NCBI GenBank assembly: GCA_015179125.1
Contig: WHVA01000025.1
Coordinates: 62,001-126,000 of the forward strand
Direction of reading: 5' to 3'
From: Gautieria morchelliformis
Taxonomy: Eukaryota; Basidiomycota; Agaricomycetes; Gomphales; Gomphaceae
Length of the DNA: 64,000 nt
Under the pieces are notes generated by a model. The model was not told where the DNA came from, searched no databases, and was given only the letters and a program-made list of their open reading frames with translations. Of the stretch, positions 40,380 to 52,300 are shown piece by piece. The position numbers and the translations under genes were made by a program. How positions within the stretch are numbered: position 1 is the first letter of the stretch; the number at the start of each line of letters is the position of its first letter.

Positions 40380-42293
40380 GAATCTATGGTCACTGATATC
40401 TCGCATGGCAGTTGCTGCGTAAATGAATAGTTTGTCCGACCATTCGAGCAGGAGTGATAACGAGTTATCAGGCGGCCAGTCTGACTCGTTGGCTAGTTTG
40501 TATATTGATATCTTCAAATATCAGCCGGTACATGATCGTTGGCGATATCGGCAGCTGAACGACCTTGACATTCGGCGATGAAAGAAAGGTGTCCCGTATT
40601 TGGGGTTCGGGTCGGCCTGTAATTAGCAATTTAAGAGGAATATCCGATTCAAAGGTGAGAAATGCCCGATCAATGATTCCACAGTCGACTGCTTGACGCA
40701 TTCATGAATAGCAGTGATAACGACAATTTATTCCTCTGCAAATATTGGCGGTTGGCGTCCCGAACTGGATGAACAAGCAGACAGCGGAACTGCTCAAGCA
40801 ACGCGTCGGTGGCCACATCATGATTGCTTCGGAGAACCTCAATCGGATCTGGGGGATATTCGACCAAGCATACGTGTAATAGCAGGCACGATGAGACGTG
40901 CGTCATGACATGGGTCGGAACAGAAGAAACTGGCTCCCAGCTTCAGCTTCTTGTCCATGCGCTCGTTGAAGGTGACAGCAACGCTGGACTTTCCTATGCC
41001 CGCCATCCCTCCGGGTCAACAACCCTGAGGAGCTGTGTCATAGTCAGGCCATCTCTCTAGATCATCCAAGACGTTTACACGAGTGTGCTCCATGTGACCT
41101 GCAAATTGGCTTCCCCGTCCGGGGTGATTTGTAAGACACATACATCATCAGCAAACGTGAGACTCGCTGAAAAATACTCGTGTAATAACCACCCCAGCAG
41201 CAAGCCTACGAAAAACAGCATCCTAAAGGAATTCTCAATACTGAATGATCAAAGATTGTTCCGGCGGGGAAGGTGGTGTTACCTGCAAAAGCTGTGCCAC
41301 ATTCGCATCTATGGGGAGCAGGGTATCCATCTGCGCTGAGGTAAGTAACCGAACTTCTCTGAATAAGCGCGATGAAGATAATGACCAACCTCCAACCCAT
41401 CCGACAGGAGACTGATCTTACCGAATGTCCGTACGATGAATCTAGCCTCGTCATCAACCTCAACCACACCCCGGTGCCTTTATCTATTCGACGATTGATA
41501 TCGTACAGACAGGCCTGGATCGCCCTGGATAGATGGTGAGTCCCGCAAAACCCTCGAGGTAACACATATTCACGCACTCTGACAGGTCCCTTATGCGGAG
41601 AGCAAGCAAATGGCCCAAATGGCGATCCTCGTAGTCCTTGACAATAGATATGAGGACCTCCAGATTTTGCGCTAGGTCTTGAAATCCTTGCTTATTCTGT
41701 AAATGGGTCTGTCACATTACGGTGTGCGTACTCCCACGCAATCATTTTGGCCTGCTGGGAATGTTCATCGACGATGGTAAGGATATTGAGCATCCCTGCA
41801 GCAACTGCCCTGAGCGGCGCATACCCGACGTGTCACTCAATGCATTGAGGATCTTCTTCAATGCTGCGGTAGCAACCTTACCAGACACCCCTGATGCCGT
41901 CGGGGGATTGACGGGGGTAACCAGGTCCAGAAAGTGATTTCCACGAGGTAGAAGGTGCAACGACTTCGTGGGGTGGTCAATAACTGATTTACACGGTGTT
42001 TGGTTGCGAAAGCCAATCTCCTGCGCTGATGGAGGGCGTAGCAAGTTGGGACGGTCAAGCTCAAGACCAGATGGTGAAGGGGAAACCTGGTTTGAATGAT
42101 CAATATTTGATACAGAAGAAAAAGATGGAAAATTGCCAGGGGAGTCAGCAGCCAGTCTAGACGATGAACTCTTGAGCTCGGACAACTGGCCGAGGCGGTT
42201 AATAGCTGGTGTGTTCATTAGGCAGGACAACTCCTTGTGCTGTGCGTGAAACTTGATTGATTTATCCAGAAGGAAACGAAACACGTTGGGCAT
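40380..42293 (-). pseudogene. NACHT (NLR-like) pseudogene, copy 2
   Basis: On the minus strand it starts at 42293 (MPNVFRFLLDKSIKFHAQHK), with a long N-terminal segment ending STLHLLPRGN-like text and VSGKVATAALKKILNALSDT. The next part, to about 41330, is homologous by eye to 28665-28990. The NACHT P-loop GGMAGIGKSSVAVTFNERMD lies at about 41010-40950, followed by FRCLLVHPVRDANRQ, FESDIPLKLLITGRPEPQIR and LSSPNVKVVQLPIS. Stops and frameshifts break each part, and it ends before any WD40 repeats. It is the inverted relative of 28665-31300 and keeps the N-terminal portion that copy 1 lost to the LTR. Confidence 0.7.
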
Positions 42294-43260
42294 CGTAGAA
42301 TTCCAACTGTCCGATTGGTAGTCCAGATGTATGACATTAGCTCTGGATATAAAGCCAGTGGTCTAGAAAAGACGAGGGGGTTCGGCGACACGACGACCTT
42401 CGAGTGTGCGATTTTACAGAGGGCTCCATTAGGCCGTTCGGTAGGGACACCGTTAGTACAACGGTACCATAGCGAGGCTTACCAAGTCAAGCGCAGGCTG
42501 GATGAATTCGTAGGATTCCCTTCCCGCGTGTGGTTAACACTGGGCGCTTCGATAGCAAAGGGCCGAACTTGAAGAACTATGAGCAGCCATTGTTTCGGCA
42601 ACGATGCAGTTGTACAATGGCGGCATCAATCAAACGCAAGCTGCCGATACAAGCACGTGTTATACCCTTGTCGATAGACAAGGGCTCTTAACCCCGGGAG
42701 ATATAGATCCGACATCACGGTTCTTTGTATTTGATTTTATGTGTGGGGGTTTTATATACCGTTCTAAGTAATATTGAAGTATTTCGTAATGTTCAGGTAC
42801 CCGGATCTGGTAAATATTGGCGAAATAGTAAGCGCATTTGTCAACGATGGAATCCGTTTTAGGAGTCTATCATATCTTTGTCTGATTTCGGTCGTTCTGC
42901 CATATGTCATGACTGACGTTCTTATTACTGACTCTGCTAACCATACTTGGCATGTCTCCATGAAGTACCTTTCACCGTCGTCTCGCGCTTAAATTAATAT
43001 TAACAACATCTATGGCCGACTTTCCAGATAAAGTGACCGCCCTGGTCGAGTCCGAGACACGAGCGAACCCATTTCAAGTGTTGATCCCATATCTGTAAAC
43101 GATGCTAAATGATGCGAAGTGAATAACTCTTACAGACCAAGGCCTTAGGTTAGCACGAAGTATTTCTTACTATGTCTGAACCGTTCCAACACAGTCGAGT
43201 CCAACAGTCGCCGTCTGTGCATCGTGCATAGCAGTGCTTTCTGCCAACATGGAGGCTCGA
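42294..43260. other. Stretch without recognised gene
   Basis: Only short overlapping frames are seen. A GCACGTGTTATACCCTTGTCG-type AT/GC mix is present without repeats shared with the rest of the window. Confidence 0.4.
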
Positions 43261-43275
43261 AAATCCGAGAATTTC

Positions 43276-43571
43276 CTAGGTGTCGTCGTGCGACGGCTCC
43301 TGGGTACTACTGCTTCTACCATTCGACCTTAGACTGTATGAGTTCGCACCCTGCCGAGTCGAACTGTCACGGTCTCCCTGAAGGCGGTTGTGCATTATGC
43401 ACGGCAGTGCTTTCTGCCAACATGGGCAAAAACTCCGTTACGGATCAGCACTATCATGCCCCGGAGGGCAGAAAACACGTCACTCGACGGCAGTGGCTGT
43501 TCTGTTCGTACAGTCCAGTGTCAAATGGTAGAAGTAGAGGTACCCGGAAGCCGTCGTTCGACGGCACCCTC
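43276..43571. repeat. Foldback repeat with about 90-bp arms
   Basis: The left arm (about 43276-43361; CGTGCGACGGCTCCTGGGTA, TGCTTCTACCATTCGACC) is repeated inverted at about 43481-43571 (TCAAATGGTAGAAGTAGAGG, TACCCGGAAGCCGTCG). A direct repeat GGCAGTGCTTTCTGCCAACATG also occurs around it (about 43231 and 43404). Non-coding foldback element or rearrangement. Confidence 0.6.
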
Positions 43572-44256
43572 CTGTTAGATGAAATTAGGGGGTATCTTTC
43601 GGGGGGAATGTTAAGGGATTAATCGCAGGATTGCCGATTCGCTGTGGGTTGCATAGCAGGCTACGTTGATTTGGGAATATGGGGAAGGTGATGAGGCTCT
43701 CCGTGAACAGCTTTTCTCTGGTAAGAAGGACGTTACCGGAAATCCGTATAGTAGAAGGTGTTTTGTAGTCTTTGTGAATCGCTGTTGGATCGTTCTGTAT
43801 AGCTTCTCGGATTTTACCTGTTTCGTCAACGATTACATGGCAGGGTGTCAAAACAGAGAAAGAGGGGGGGGATGACAAATGTCAGACAGCATAACATTGG
43901 TTTCTCATCTCTGAAAATACAGAAAAACCATGCATGGTGAAGGTAAATAGGTGATAGATTGCGCGTCATTTTAACTGAACGTATACGAACAGAATTATGC
44001 CGCAAACATCTTTTTGCAGATGGAAGTGTCATAGAGGACGCCTTGTCCACTGTGATGGTATTGGAAATCGTCGAATTGTTGCCAGAAGTGAACTGGGTAA
44101 TGTGAGTGGTGGGATCAGGAGGGGAAGTGATGAAAGCGATATCGTTGTTGCCCATTGACTTTCAAACCCAGGTTGCTGACGCAGGAAGGAGGAAAAAGAC
44201 AGAAGACGATGAATACATGAACTTACGAAGAAGAAGCTTACCACGAAACGAAACGG

Positions 44257-47200
44257 ATGCGTTTTTGGGCATCAGTTGAGGACGACATGAAATATTTGGA
44301 GCGTATAGATCTTACGACCCAGCTGGAACGATTAACGAATTTCATCGACAAGACATCAAACAAATACATACAACAAGCTGTGTGTTGTGTGTGTGCGCGT
44401 CAAATGGAAAAATTGAAAACGAGATATAGTGCCGTAAAGGATCTCCCGCATCAAGAGGTGCTCAAGCCAGCGAAGGTAAACCAAAACCACCAATTGACAC
44501 AAAACATGCTGTTACACGATCCAAGTTTGGTTTACAACATCGAGCACACGCACGGCCGGGTGTGCTTTGAATGTTGGGAGAGTTTATATGAAGGAATCCG
44601 ACCTCGTTTGTCGCTAGCAAACAACCTTTGGATAGGACCGGTACCTTTCGAGTTGTCGGTGTTGATTTTACCGGAGCAGGTGCTGATATCCCGTTTGTAT
44701 CCTGCGTCCTATATTGTCAAGCTTTACCCTAAGCGGAAGGGGGGATCCTTTTGGGACCAACGCCAATTAAACTGTGGAGTACGAGGAAACGTCTTGACAT
44801 ACCGTTTGGACCCATCTCAAGTAGCCAGCCTGGCTACGGGATCATTGTTGCCTAGTAAACCTTCCATATTGGCAGCTGTGATTTCTGTTACATTGGTGGG
44901 ACCAAAGAACGTTAAAGAAAAAACACTGAAAGGATTACTACAAGTATGGTGACAACAGGTGCTGGATGCCTTAGTTTGGTTGAAAGGACATAATCCCATC
45001 TACGCAGGGGTTCAAATCGATGAGAACGCTCTGGATTTATTGCCGGTAGCTGGTATTCCCGATGCAATCATAGACAACATCAAGGTCAACCCGTCATTGC
45101 ATGTACTTGCAGAAGAACAAGGAGGAAACGTGGTGGAATTGGTAACTGAAGAGGACGAAGAGGAAGAAGATGAAGGTCAATACACATTGTGTGATAAATG
45201 TCAGTGTCGGTGACAGCATTTAAGCAGACCCAACGGAAAATCAAGATCCGGAAGTGATCCCTATCCAGGAACTTGGTGTAATAGACGTCGAAGGAGAGGA
45301 TATAGGGACAAGAACGTCAATGGAAAGCGCCTTCCACAACGTCGTGCAGCAAGCCACTGACGAACCGGTGGAGGAAGAACGTTACGTGTTTAGATGAGGT
45401 GGAGGCTTTGTTAATGAATACGCCCGGCGAAACGATCAAGGCTTACTTTTGGACAGAGAGGGGGACAATCCGAATCATCTTTTAGGAGCTTATCCTTATC
45501 TTTTCCCATACGGAGAAGGGGGTTTCGAGATGCAGAGGCCTCAAATGGTCTCGTACGTTGAGCCTGCTCGTTGGGCGTTGGAGTACGAAGATCGACGCTT
45601 TTCGAGACATATGTCATTCATCTTTCAAGTCTTCGGAGTAATACAAAACATCAAGTGTGTTTATCGGCTCAGTTGTAGGTAGGTATTAATACAAATTGTC
45701 GATCGTGTGTATTTACCACGTGGACCAGGTGAATGGGCGACACTTCACATCAGAAGGGCACAACTTCAGTAACATTACTTCAAAGGAAATGTCTATAGCG
45801 GTGGAAGAAGAAAAACGCCACGTGCCGTTCAGCAACCCATCTATTAAAAAGTTACGAAAAGTCATCACAGCCAGTCAAAGAAAAGTTATCGGAACGGATG
45901 AATCTCGAATGGCAATATGATCCAAAATATATGGGATCACACTTCGAAAAAATCCTGCGACATTGTGGATTACATTGAATTTTGCTGATACGGATGATCC
46001 TATAGTTCAAATTTTAGTTTAGCGGGGGAACAAATCGATATGGACAAGTGTATTGGCACGGCCGGTCCTGATCATAATCAGCGTGCTATCAATACCGCAT
46101 CTAATCCTTACGCCGCCGCAAAATACTTTCACATGTCTGTGAAATTAGTTTTGGAAGAGCTGTACGGAATATCCGTGGATCAATTTCACCACATTTATCG
46201 TCGAAAAGGCATTTTCGGTGAAGTCGCTGCATATGTGGGTACTGTTGAAGCACAAGGTCGAGGGTCCCTTCATCTACATCTATTGTTGTGGTTGGTAAGA
46301 GCTCCAACATCAATGTGTATGCACGAATTATTATGAATGGACGGATTTCGTGTGAAAATGTGTGGTTTCATTAAACAATCCATCTCGGCCCACGTGGACG
46401 GTATATCTGAGGAAGAGTTGCAGGAGGAAACCGTTGAAATGAAAAAAAAATCACAAAGAAAAAGCCTCTGCATATTCCAGGCCCTTGGATCCGCGTCATC
46501 TAGATTTTCCGGACAAAGTAGGAAACACTCTGAAAACGAGAACGCTGCAGGTCCACGCACATTCTATGCAAGCATGTGTAATCTTTGATAGGAGGGGGCA
46601 TTTAAAGTGTAAAAGACGGGCTCCATGGGAAGTCGTTGAAGTTGAAACAGTAGAGGAGAGCGGACAATGGTGGCCTATAAGAACTTATGGGATGGTAAAC
46701 AATTGGAACAATATCGTTTTGTTGGCAACTCGTGCCAACAACGTGTCATGACCGGTTTATTTCTCCCACCGCGCTACCTCTATGTTCCCCCTCGTCACTC
46801 CCTAGCATCTTCGCCAGAGTTTGCCGCACCTACCGACCACTTCCCCTCTACGTCCACTCTACCCGCTGTTCGCCCCATTCTCCGAACCGCTATTCGCTGC
46901 TCACGCATTTTGTCAGCAGGCACGCCATCGAATATGATCGATACCATTCACCCGGCATGATGGTTCATCATTAACCCCATCATCTTCTTAATCCGGCCCC
47001 ATTGGGTGTTCGTATGGCCAAGGTGTGATCCCAGGACGTCTCTTCCATAGGCCGTGCGGGATCAACCCAGTAAACGAAGAGCCCCTGCAGAGTAGCATGT
47101 ATGCAGGTCCCAAGACATGGTTTTGTCCATAAGTGCCTTCGCTCCCTTTACTCTCCATCATTTCATGTTCGCATTGTCCCCTCACTCTATTGTATGTTTA

Positions 47201-48836
47201 TTCCATCTACCTAGTATCATGACTGCGCACCCCTATCCGGCCCTAACTCACGACGGCTTCTTTCCTATTTGCTGATACCTTACGAGCATTCGATATAAGT
47301 AGTTTACATTCGCATGTATATTCCCCAGTTCAATTATCATATGTTGTTCACCTTGTGCAAATTTGACCTCGCTGTGGCCATCATCTGAAGCCTTCTCTTG
47401 GAGATTTCCATCTTCGACTAGCAGAGGACTTAGGCGCCACTGGTGAGTTCTCATACTTCGTCTTCATTACCTTAGCCTTCGAACCATTTTCTGCGCTGTT
47501 GGCGAAGGGCTCCGAAGGAGCACCTTCGCCAGCAAAGGGATTGTCGATACTTAGACAGCCCTTCCGTGAGACCTTGCATGTTACATCGTCAAGAGCCACG
47601 GGCTATTTCGCTACGACTGTAGACAGGGTGAGCCCCGTTTAGGAAAACCCTCTTACCTTGTGAACATTCATTGGTTCACCTATTCACCGAACGGCATACT
47701 TATTCGCACAAGTTATTCGGGCATTTGCTGTGTTCACTAATACACGATATTAACGCCTGAAAACCAATCTTGACACAACGATATAAAGATCCTGACAAAC
47801 GGATCTGATACTAAAGATGTCAGTTGGTACACTACCAAGTACGCAGTAAAAAGGCAAGCAAGGTCCAGTAACATGTCGGCGTTATTGGCAAGAAAATTGG
47901 CCTACGATCGGACCGACTCTCCTGGCTCAGCTTCTAATCGAATCAGCAATAAACGGTTAATTGCTCAATGCATTAACAGTTTGAGCCGGGATCAAGAATT
48001 ATCTTCCCAGCAAGTCGTGTCGTATATTATGGGTTGGAACGATCAATATGTCTCTCATAGTTTCGTTCCAATCTATTGGACTCCTGCAATCGCTGAACTG
48101 CAAAGACCTTTTCCCACTATTGCAAAACACACGGATGTACAATCGTCTAGGTACCGGCCACATATACTAGAAAAAAACTGAAGCTAATTACACTACTGGT
48201 TACAGATCTTCAGACGAAGAGCCCGACACGGTGTTGCATGTCGTTGACAATAACTTGCAAATCAAAAGTCAAATCAACAACTACAAGAACCGAGGAGAAA
48301 AGTTAGGGCATTACGGTCTACTTCAGTTTTTATTGGATTCTTATGAACCAAAGACATCCATGAAACAGACCAGAAAAGCGTCAAGTGCTCGCATCCCATA
48401 CTTGACCAAATCCCATGTATATCAAAATTGGTTTCAGGTTCTACGGACGCCTGGTCATGAAATGATGCCAGATTTTCTCGGACAATGGTTACCTCGACGG
48501 GACGATCCTCAAGCAACAAAGTTCTATAGCGCTTCAGTGTTACTGTTACTGAAACCATGGCGAGAAGTGATTCACCTTCTGGACGAAAATTCAACGTGGG
48601 AAGCTTCTTTGGAAGTGTTCTTGACGAAGGCAGCGCCTCAGAAATCCAAATGTTGGACAATTTCCAGTTCTATTATGCCTGCGAGAATTCAGCCACGAAA
48701 AAGAGGGAGTCGCCCAAGTCACACTATGCAAGACCCCTTGATGAAAACACACAAACGAAGTCCATCTGCATTGCCACTCAACAAAAACGATAGGCACTCT
48801 ATCCACAGACGAAGGTGACATTGCAATGACAACCAC
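44257..48836 (+). pseudogene. Helitron Rep gene (HUH endonuclease part), interrupted
   Basis: Several exon-like pieces. 44257-44952 and 44959-45213 encode the cysteine-containing N-terminal domain common in fungal Helitrons (VCARQMEKLKTRYSAVKDLP, RVCFECWESLYEGIRPRLSL). 45449-45682 gives LLGAYPYLFPYGEGGFEM. 46040-46336 holds the Helitron-like N domain with the HUH motif GRGSLHLHLLLWL. 46485-46743 reaches LLATRANN. After the solo LTR it continues at 47781 as DIKILTNGSDTKDVSWYTTK with the tyrosine motif YTTKYAVK, then SQQVVSYIMGWNDQYVSHSF and PDFLGQWLPRRDDPQATKFY. Rep nicks and joins DNA ends during rolling-circle transposition. The helicase domain is absent; recognisable sequence stops near 48830. 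Stops at 44952, 45213, 46336 and elsewhere suggest decay or unplaced introns. Confidence 0.75.
46744..47775 (-). mobile_element. Solo LTR, family A, copy 2 (target duplication CAACG)
   Basis: 1032 bp in the opposite orientation to 19097-20343. On the plus strand it starts TGTCATGACC and ends CAATCTTGACA. CAACG flanks it at 46739-46743 and 47776-47780. Leaving it out with one CAACG continues the Helitron frame as RANNDIKIL, so it landed between the HUH and tyrosine motifs. Confidence 0.88.
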
Positions 48837-49049
48837 GAGCAGGTTATAATTGTTGCGACCAATCCCCGATATCTAACTCATACCATCCCTTCCGATTGAA
48901 ATGTTACCCGGTCTTACCACCTTTTTTTCCTTCTATCGTCAGTCATGATATCACTCGTCCGCGAAAATGTATCCTGTTTACCACTTTCATATGAAACCTC
49001 TCTGCGGTGAAACCTTGGAAAAAATGCAACAACTTTCCCACGATTTATC
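48837..49049. other. Short stretch without gene, similar to 54050-54180
   Basis: Bases 48990-49049 (ATATGAAACCTCTCTGCGGTG and onward) resemble 54083-54145 on the other side of the nested LTR/copia block. Local duplication is possible. No coding is seen. Confidence 0.35.
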
Positions 49050-49087
49050 TGTTGGGTGCATTTATGCTCCTGCACCAAAATCAAGCA

Positions 49088-49308
49088 TGTGGAACGAAGG
49101 AGATATAATGATCTGATATTCTACGATCTCAAGTAGATCGTTCTGCCTTATATACAAAATATAATGTCCATTGTATTACCAATCTCTTCGAGCTGCTGTG
49201 CCGATGCGATGCCGGTGCACCAGTAACCCGGGTCGAGAGCGATCTCGAACCTCCGGCTAAATGCGTGCTGGCTCTGCCTCGGCGGTGTCATCGTCCCGAT
49301 TACTAACA
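49088..49308 (-). repeat. 3' LTR of the intact copia
   Basis: 221 bp. The gag-pol stop codon at 49257-49259 lies 52 bp inside it, an overlap also seen in the plus-strand copia. A TATA-like TATATACAAAATATAA stretch is at about 49150-49165 on the plus strand. Confidence 0.93.
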
Positions 49309-52300
49309 CTCCCCCTCAGCGAGAAGTCCCTTCGGCAAAATCCTAATTTTCCTAATAGATACCTGTGTTGATGCATATCTAGTCCCTTTGTAAATATGTC
49401 CGCTATGTTCTCCTTCGTCGGTACGTATGTAAGTGATGCCTCGTGAGAGACCACTTTCTCACGGATGAAATGATATGCGACATTGATGTGTTTGGTACGC
49501 GCATGATACGTTGCGTCATGCGATAGTGTAATGGCGCCTAGATTGTCTGATCGAAGTGACGTGGGCTGGGTTTGATCGATTCCAAGTTCTTCGATAAAAC
49601 GCCTCAGCCAGATTAATTGCTTGGCGCCCTCGGTAAGTGCCATGTATTCGGCCTCCGTGGTAGATAGCGTGATCGTTCGCTGCTTCTTCGAGCTCCATGC
49701 GATAGCTCCCCCTCCTAGTATAGCTACATAGCCACTAATAGATAGTGCGTCGTTTCTATTAGCATAATCCAAGTCGACAAATATTTCGAGATCGAGACCA
49801 GCGTCTCGTCGGAAGATTATGCCGTCGTCACGTGACCCTTTGAGGTACCTGAGCGCGTGCTTGATCGCCGTCCAGTGCTCGGTTCCGTAAGTAGTAGTGA
49901 ATTGGCTCAAGTGTTGTACGGTAAAAGCCAAATCAGGTCGCGTGCTGAGTGCTGCATACATTAATGATCCGATCGCTTTAGCATAGGGTACTTCGGCAGT
50001 TGGACCTGTCGAGTCCATGGGTGTCGTGAGTTTGATCATTTTATGCAGAGGTGTAGATACGGAATGTGCCGTTGTCATGTTGAATCGATCGAGTATGATG
50101 TCGATGTAATGTCCTTGAGACATGATCAGTGTTCCCTCATCCCTATTCCTCTCAACTCTAATTCCCAAGATTTTCTTCATTTCTCCTAAATCTGTTAAAG
50201 GGAATTTCCCATGAAGCTCCCCCTTGAGCTTAATCATCCCTCCTTTGGAGTCAGCAAATAGTCCAAAGTCGTCCACATATACTGATATGACTTCGATTGA
50301 GTCCTTATCTTGTCTGATGTAGACGCATTCATCGGCTGTACTTTGATGGAAGCCGAGATCGAGTAGTAATTTGCGTAAGCGCTGATGCCAAGCTCGTCCC
50401 GATTGTTTGAGTCCGTAGAGCGCTCTGTATATTCTTAGAACGCGTCCAGATCCATCATCAAAACCGTCGGGCTGGCGCATGTAGATCTCCTCATCTATGG
50501 TTGAATTGAGGTAGGCGCCTTTGACATCCATCATTTCGATTTCCCAATCGAGTGTGTTTGCGATCGCTAATAGAACACGTAGTGAGTCGAATTTGACCAC
50601 GGGTGAGGTTATCTCGTAGTAATCCATCCCTGGCCTCTGTGTGAATCCTTGAGCCACAACCCTTGCTTTGGCCTTATCGAATTGTCCGTCCGGTTGTGTT
50701 TTGACAGCGTATACCCATCGGCAACCGATAGCTATTCGTCCGGGTGGTAGTTCTGTTAGCTCCCATGTTCCTAACGTCTTGTGTTGGTCCATCTCAATTT
50801 CCATCGCTTTCTCCCAGATCGGCGCATCATCACGTGATACCGCCGCTCTGTAATTCTCAGGTTCAGTGACGATTTCTTTCGTTATGTAAACCTGCTCGGT
50901 GCGTCCTGAATTATTCAGTTTCCGGTAATCCGGTCTTTGAGTGATACGCGTGCTCCGTCGGATCTCTGGAGCTGGCGCTTGTTCAGGTGGATCAGGAACG
51001 GGTGTTGTCTGGGGTGATGACGTTTGTGGGGTAGATGTGATCGGGTCCGGCACATGCTCGCGCGGTGAGTGCTCCCCCTCGAGCGGTGCCGTGTCGTCAT
51101 CGTCGTTATCTGGGATGGGGTAGAGTCGGTTGTCATTTTCGTCAAATGTAATGTTCCTAGATACTTGAACGTGCTTTGAGGCTTTATTGTAGTACCTCCA
51201 GGCTTTTGCATGTTCTGCTACTCCGACGAATATATGTTCTTCTGCCTTTGGATCAAGTTTGGCTCGACGTTGATCCGGCACCATAACCCAACAATTTGTT
51301 CCGAATTCCTCTAGACGTGCTATGTTCGGCTTCTTGCCGAATAGTGCTTGGAACGGCGTTGCGTCATCTCCAAGCGCTCGCGTGGGTGATCGATTTTTGA
51401 TATAACATGCGTAAGCCACGGCCTCGGGCCAGAGTATTTTTGGCAGGTTCTTGGCAAATATCATTGCCCGTGCGTGCTCGAGTAAGGTCCGGTTGAGTCG
51501 TTCGGCAATTCCATTCTGGGCTGGGGAGTATGGAGCTGTGGTCTCCATGATAATGCCATATTTTGCACAAAATTCCTTGAAATTTTTATTGACATATTCC
51601 CCTCCATTATCCGAGCGAAACTTCTTCAGTTTCTGACCTGTTTGGGTCTCGAGGAATGCCTTGTACGTCTCGAAGTGTTTGAGCGCTTCATCTTTGGTGC
51701 TCCCAAAATAGATTACGGTGTACCTCGATTTGATGTTCGTGAAAGAATAAAAGTATTTCTCACGCGATGGTCCCTCGGTCTGGGCAGGTCCCCATACATC
51801 GGATACTGTCAGGTCACCGACCTGTTCTACAGTGTCCTCGGCTCTTTTGGGGAACGGCTCCACATGCCGCTTGCCTTGTATGCATGCCTTGCACTGGCTC
51901 GGCTCGTTTGACTCGTCGATCTCAAGTCCGGTGACTAGATCGTTAGATTTCAACATCTTTATAGAATTTATGTTGACGTGCCCGAGTATCCTGTGCCATT
52001 TGTCCCATGACCGTCCTTTTGCCGCTGCGGCAAAGTCCCGTGCCTCGACTGATCGAGTGACCCGTGCCTTCATACAGAATAACCGCCCACGCTTCTGTCC
52101 CTGTGCGAAGGTAACTCCGGCGCGTGATTTGAATTCGACGCCGGTGCCTGAAAATGTGGCCGTGCTGCCCTTATCAGTTAAACGCCCTACGCTGATAAGG
52201 TTGTTCGGCGCATCTGGTGCGTGTTTGACGTCACGTAGCTCGATCGTGTTCGTCTTGGCGCCGATCTTGAATTCCATGTATATAGTGCCTCGGCCTTGTG

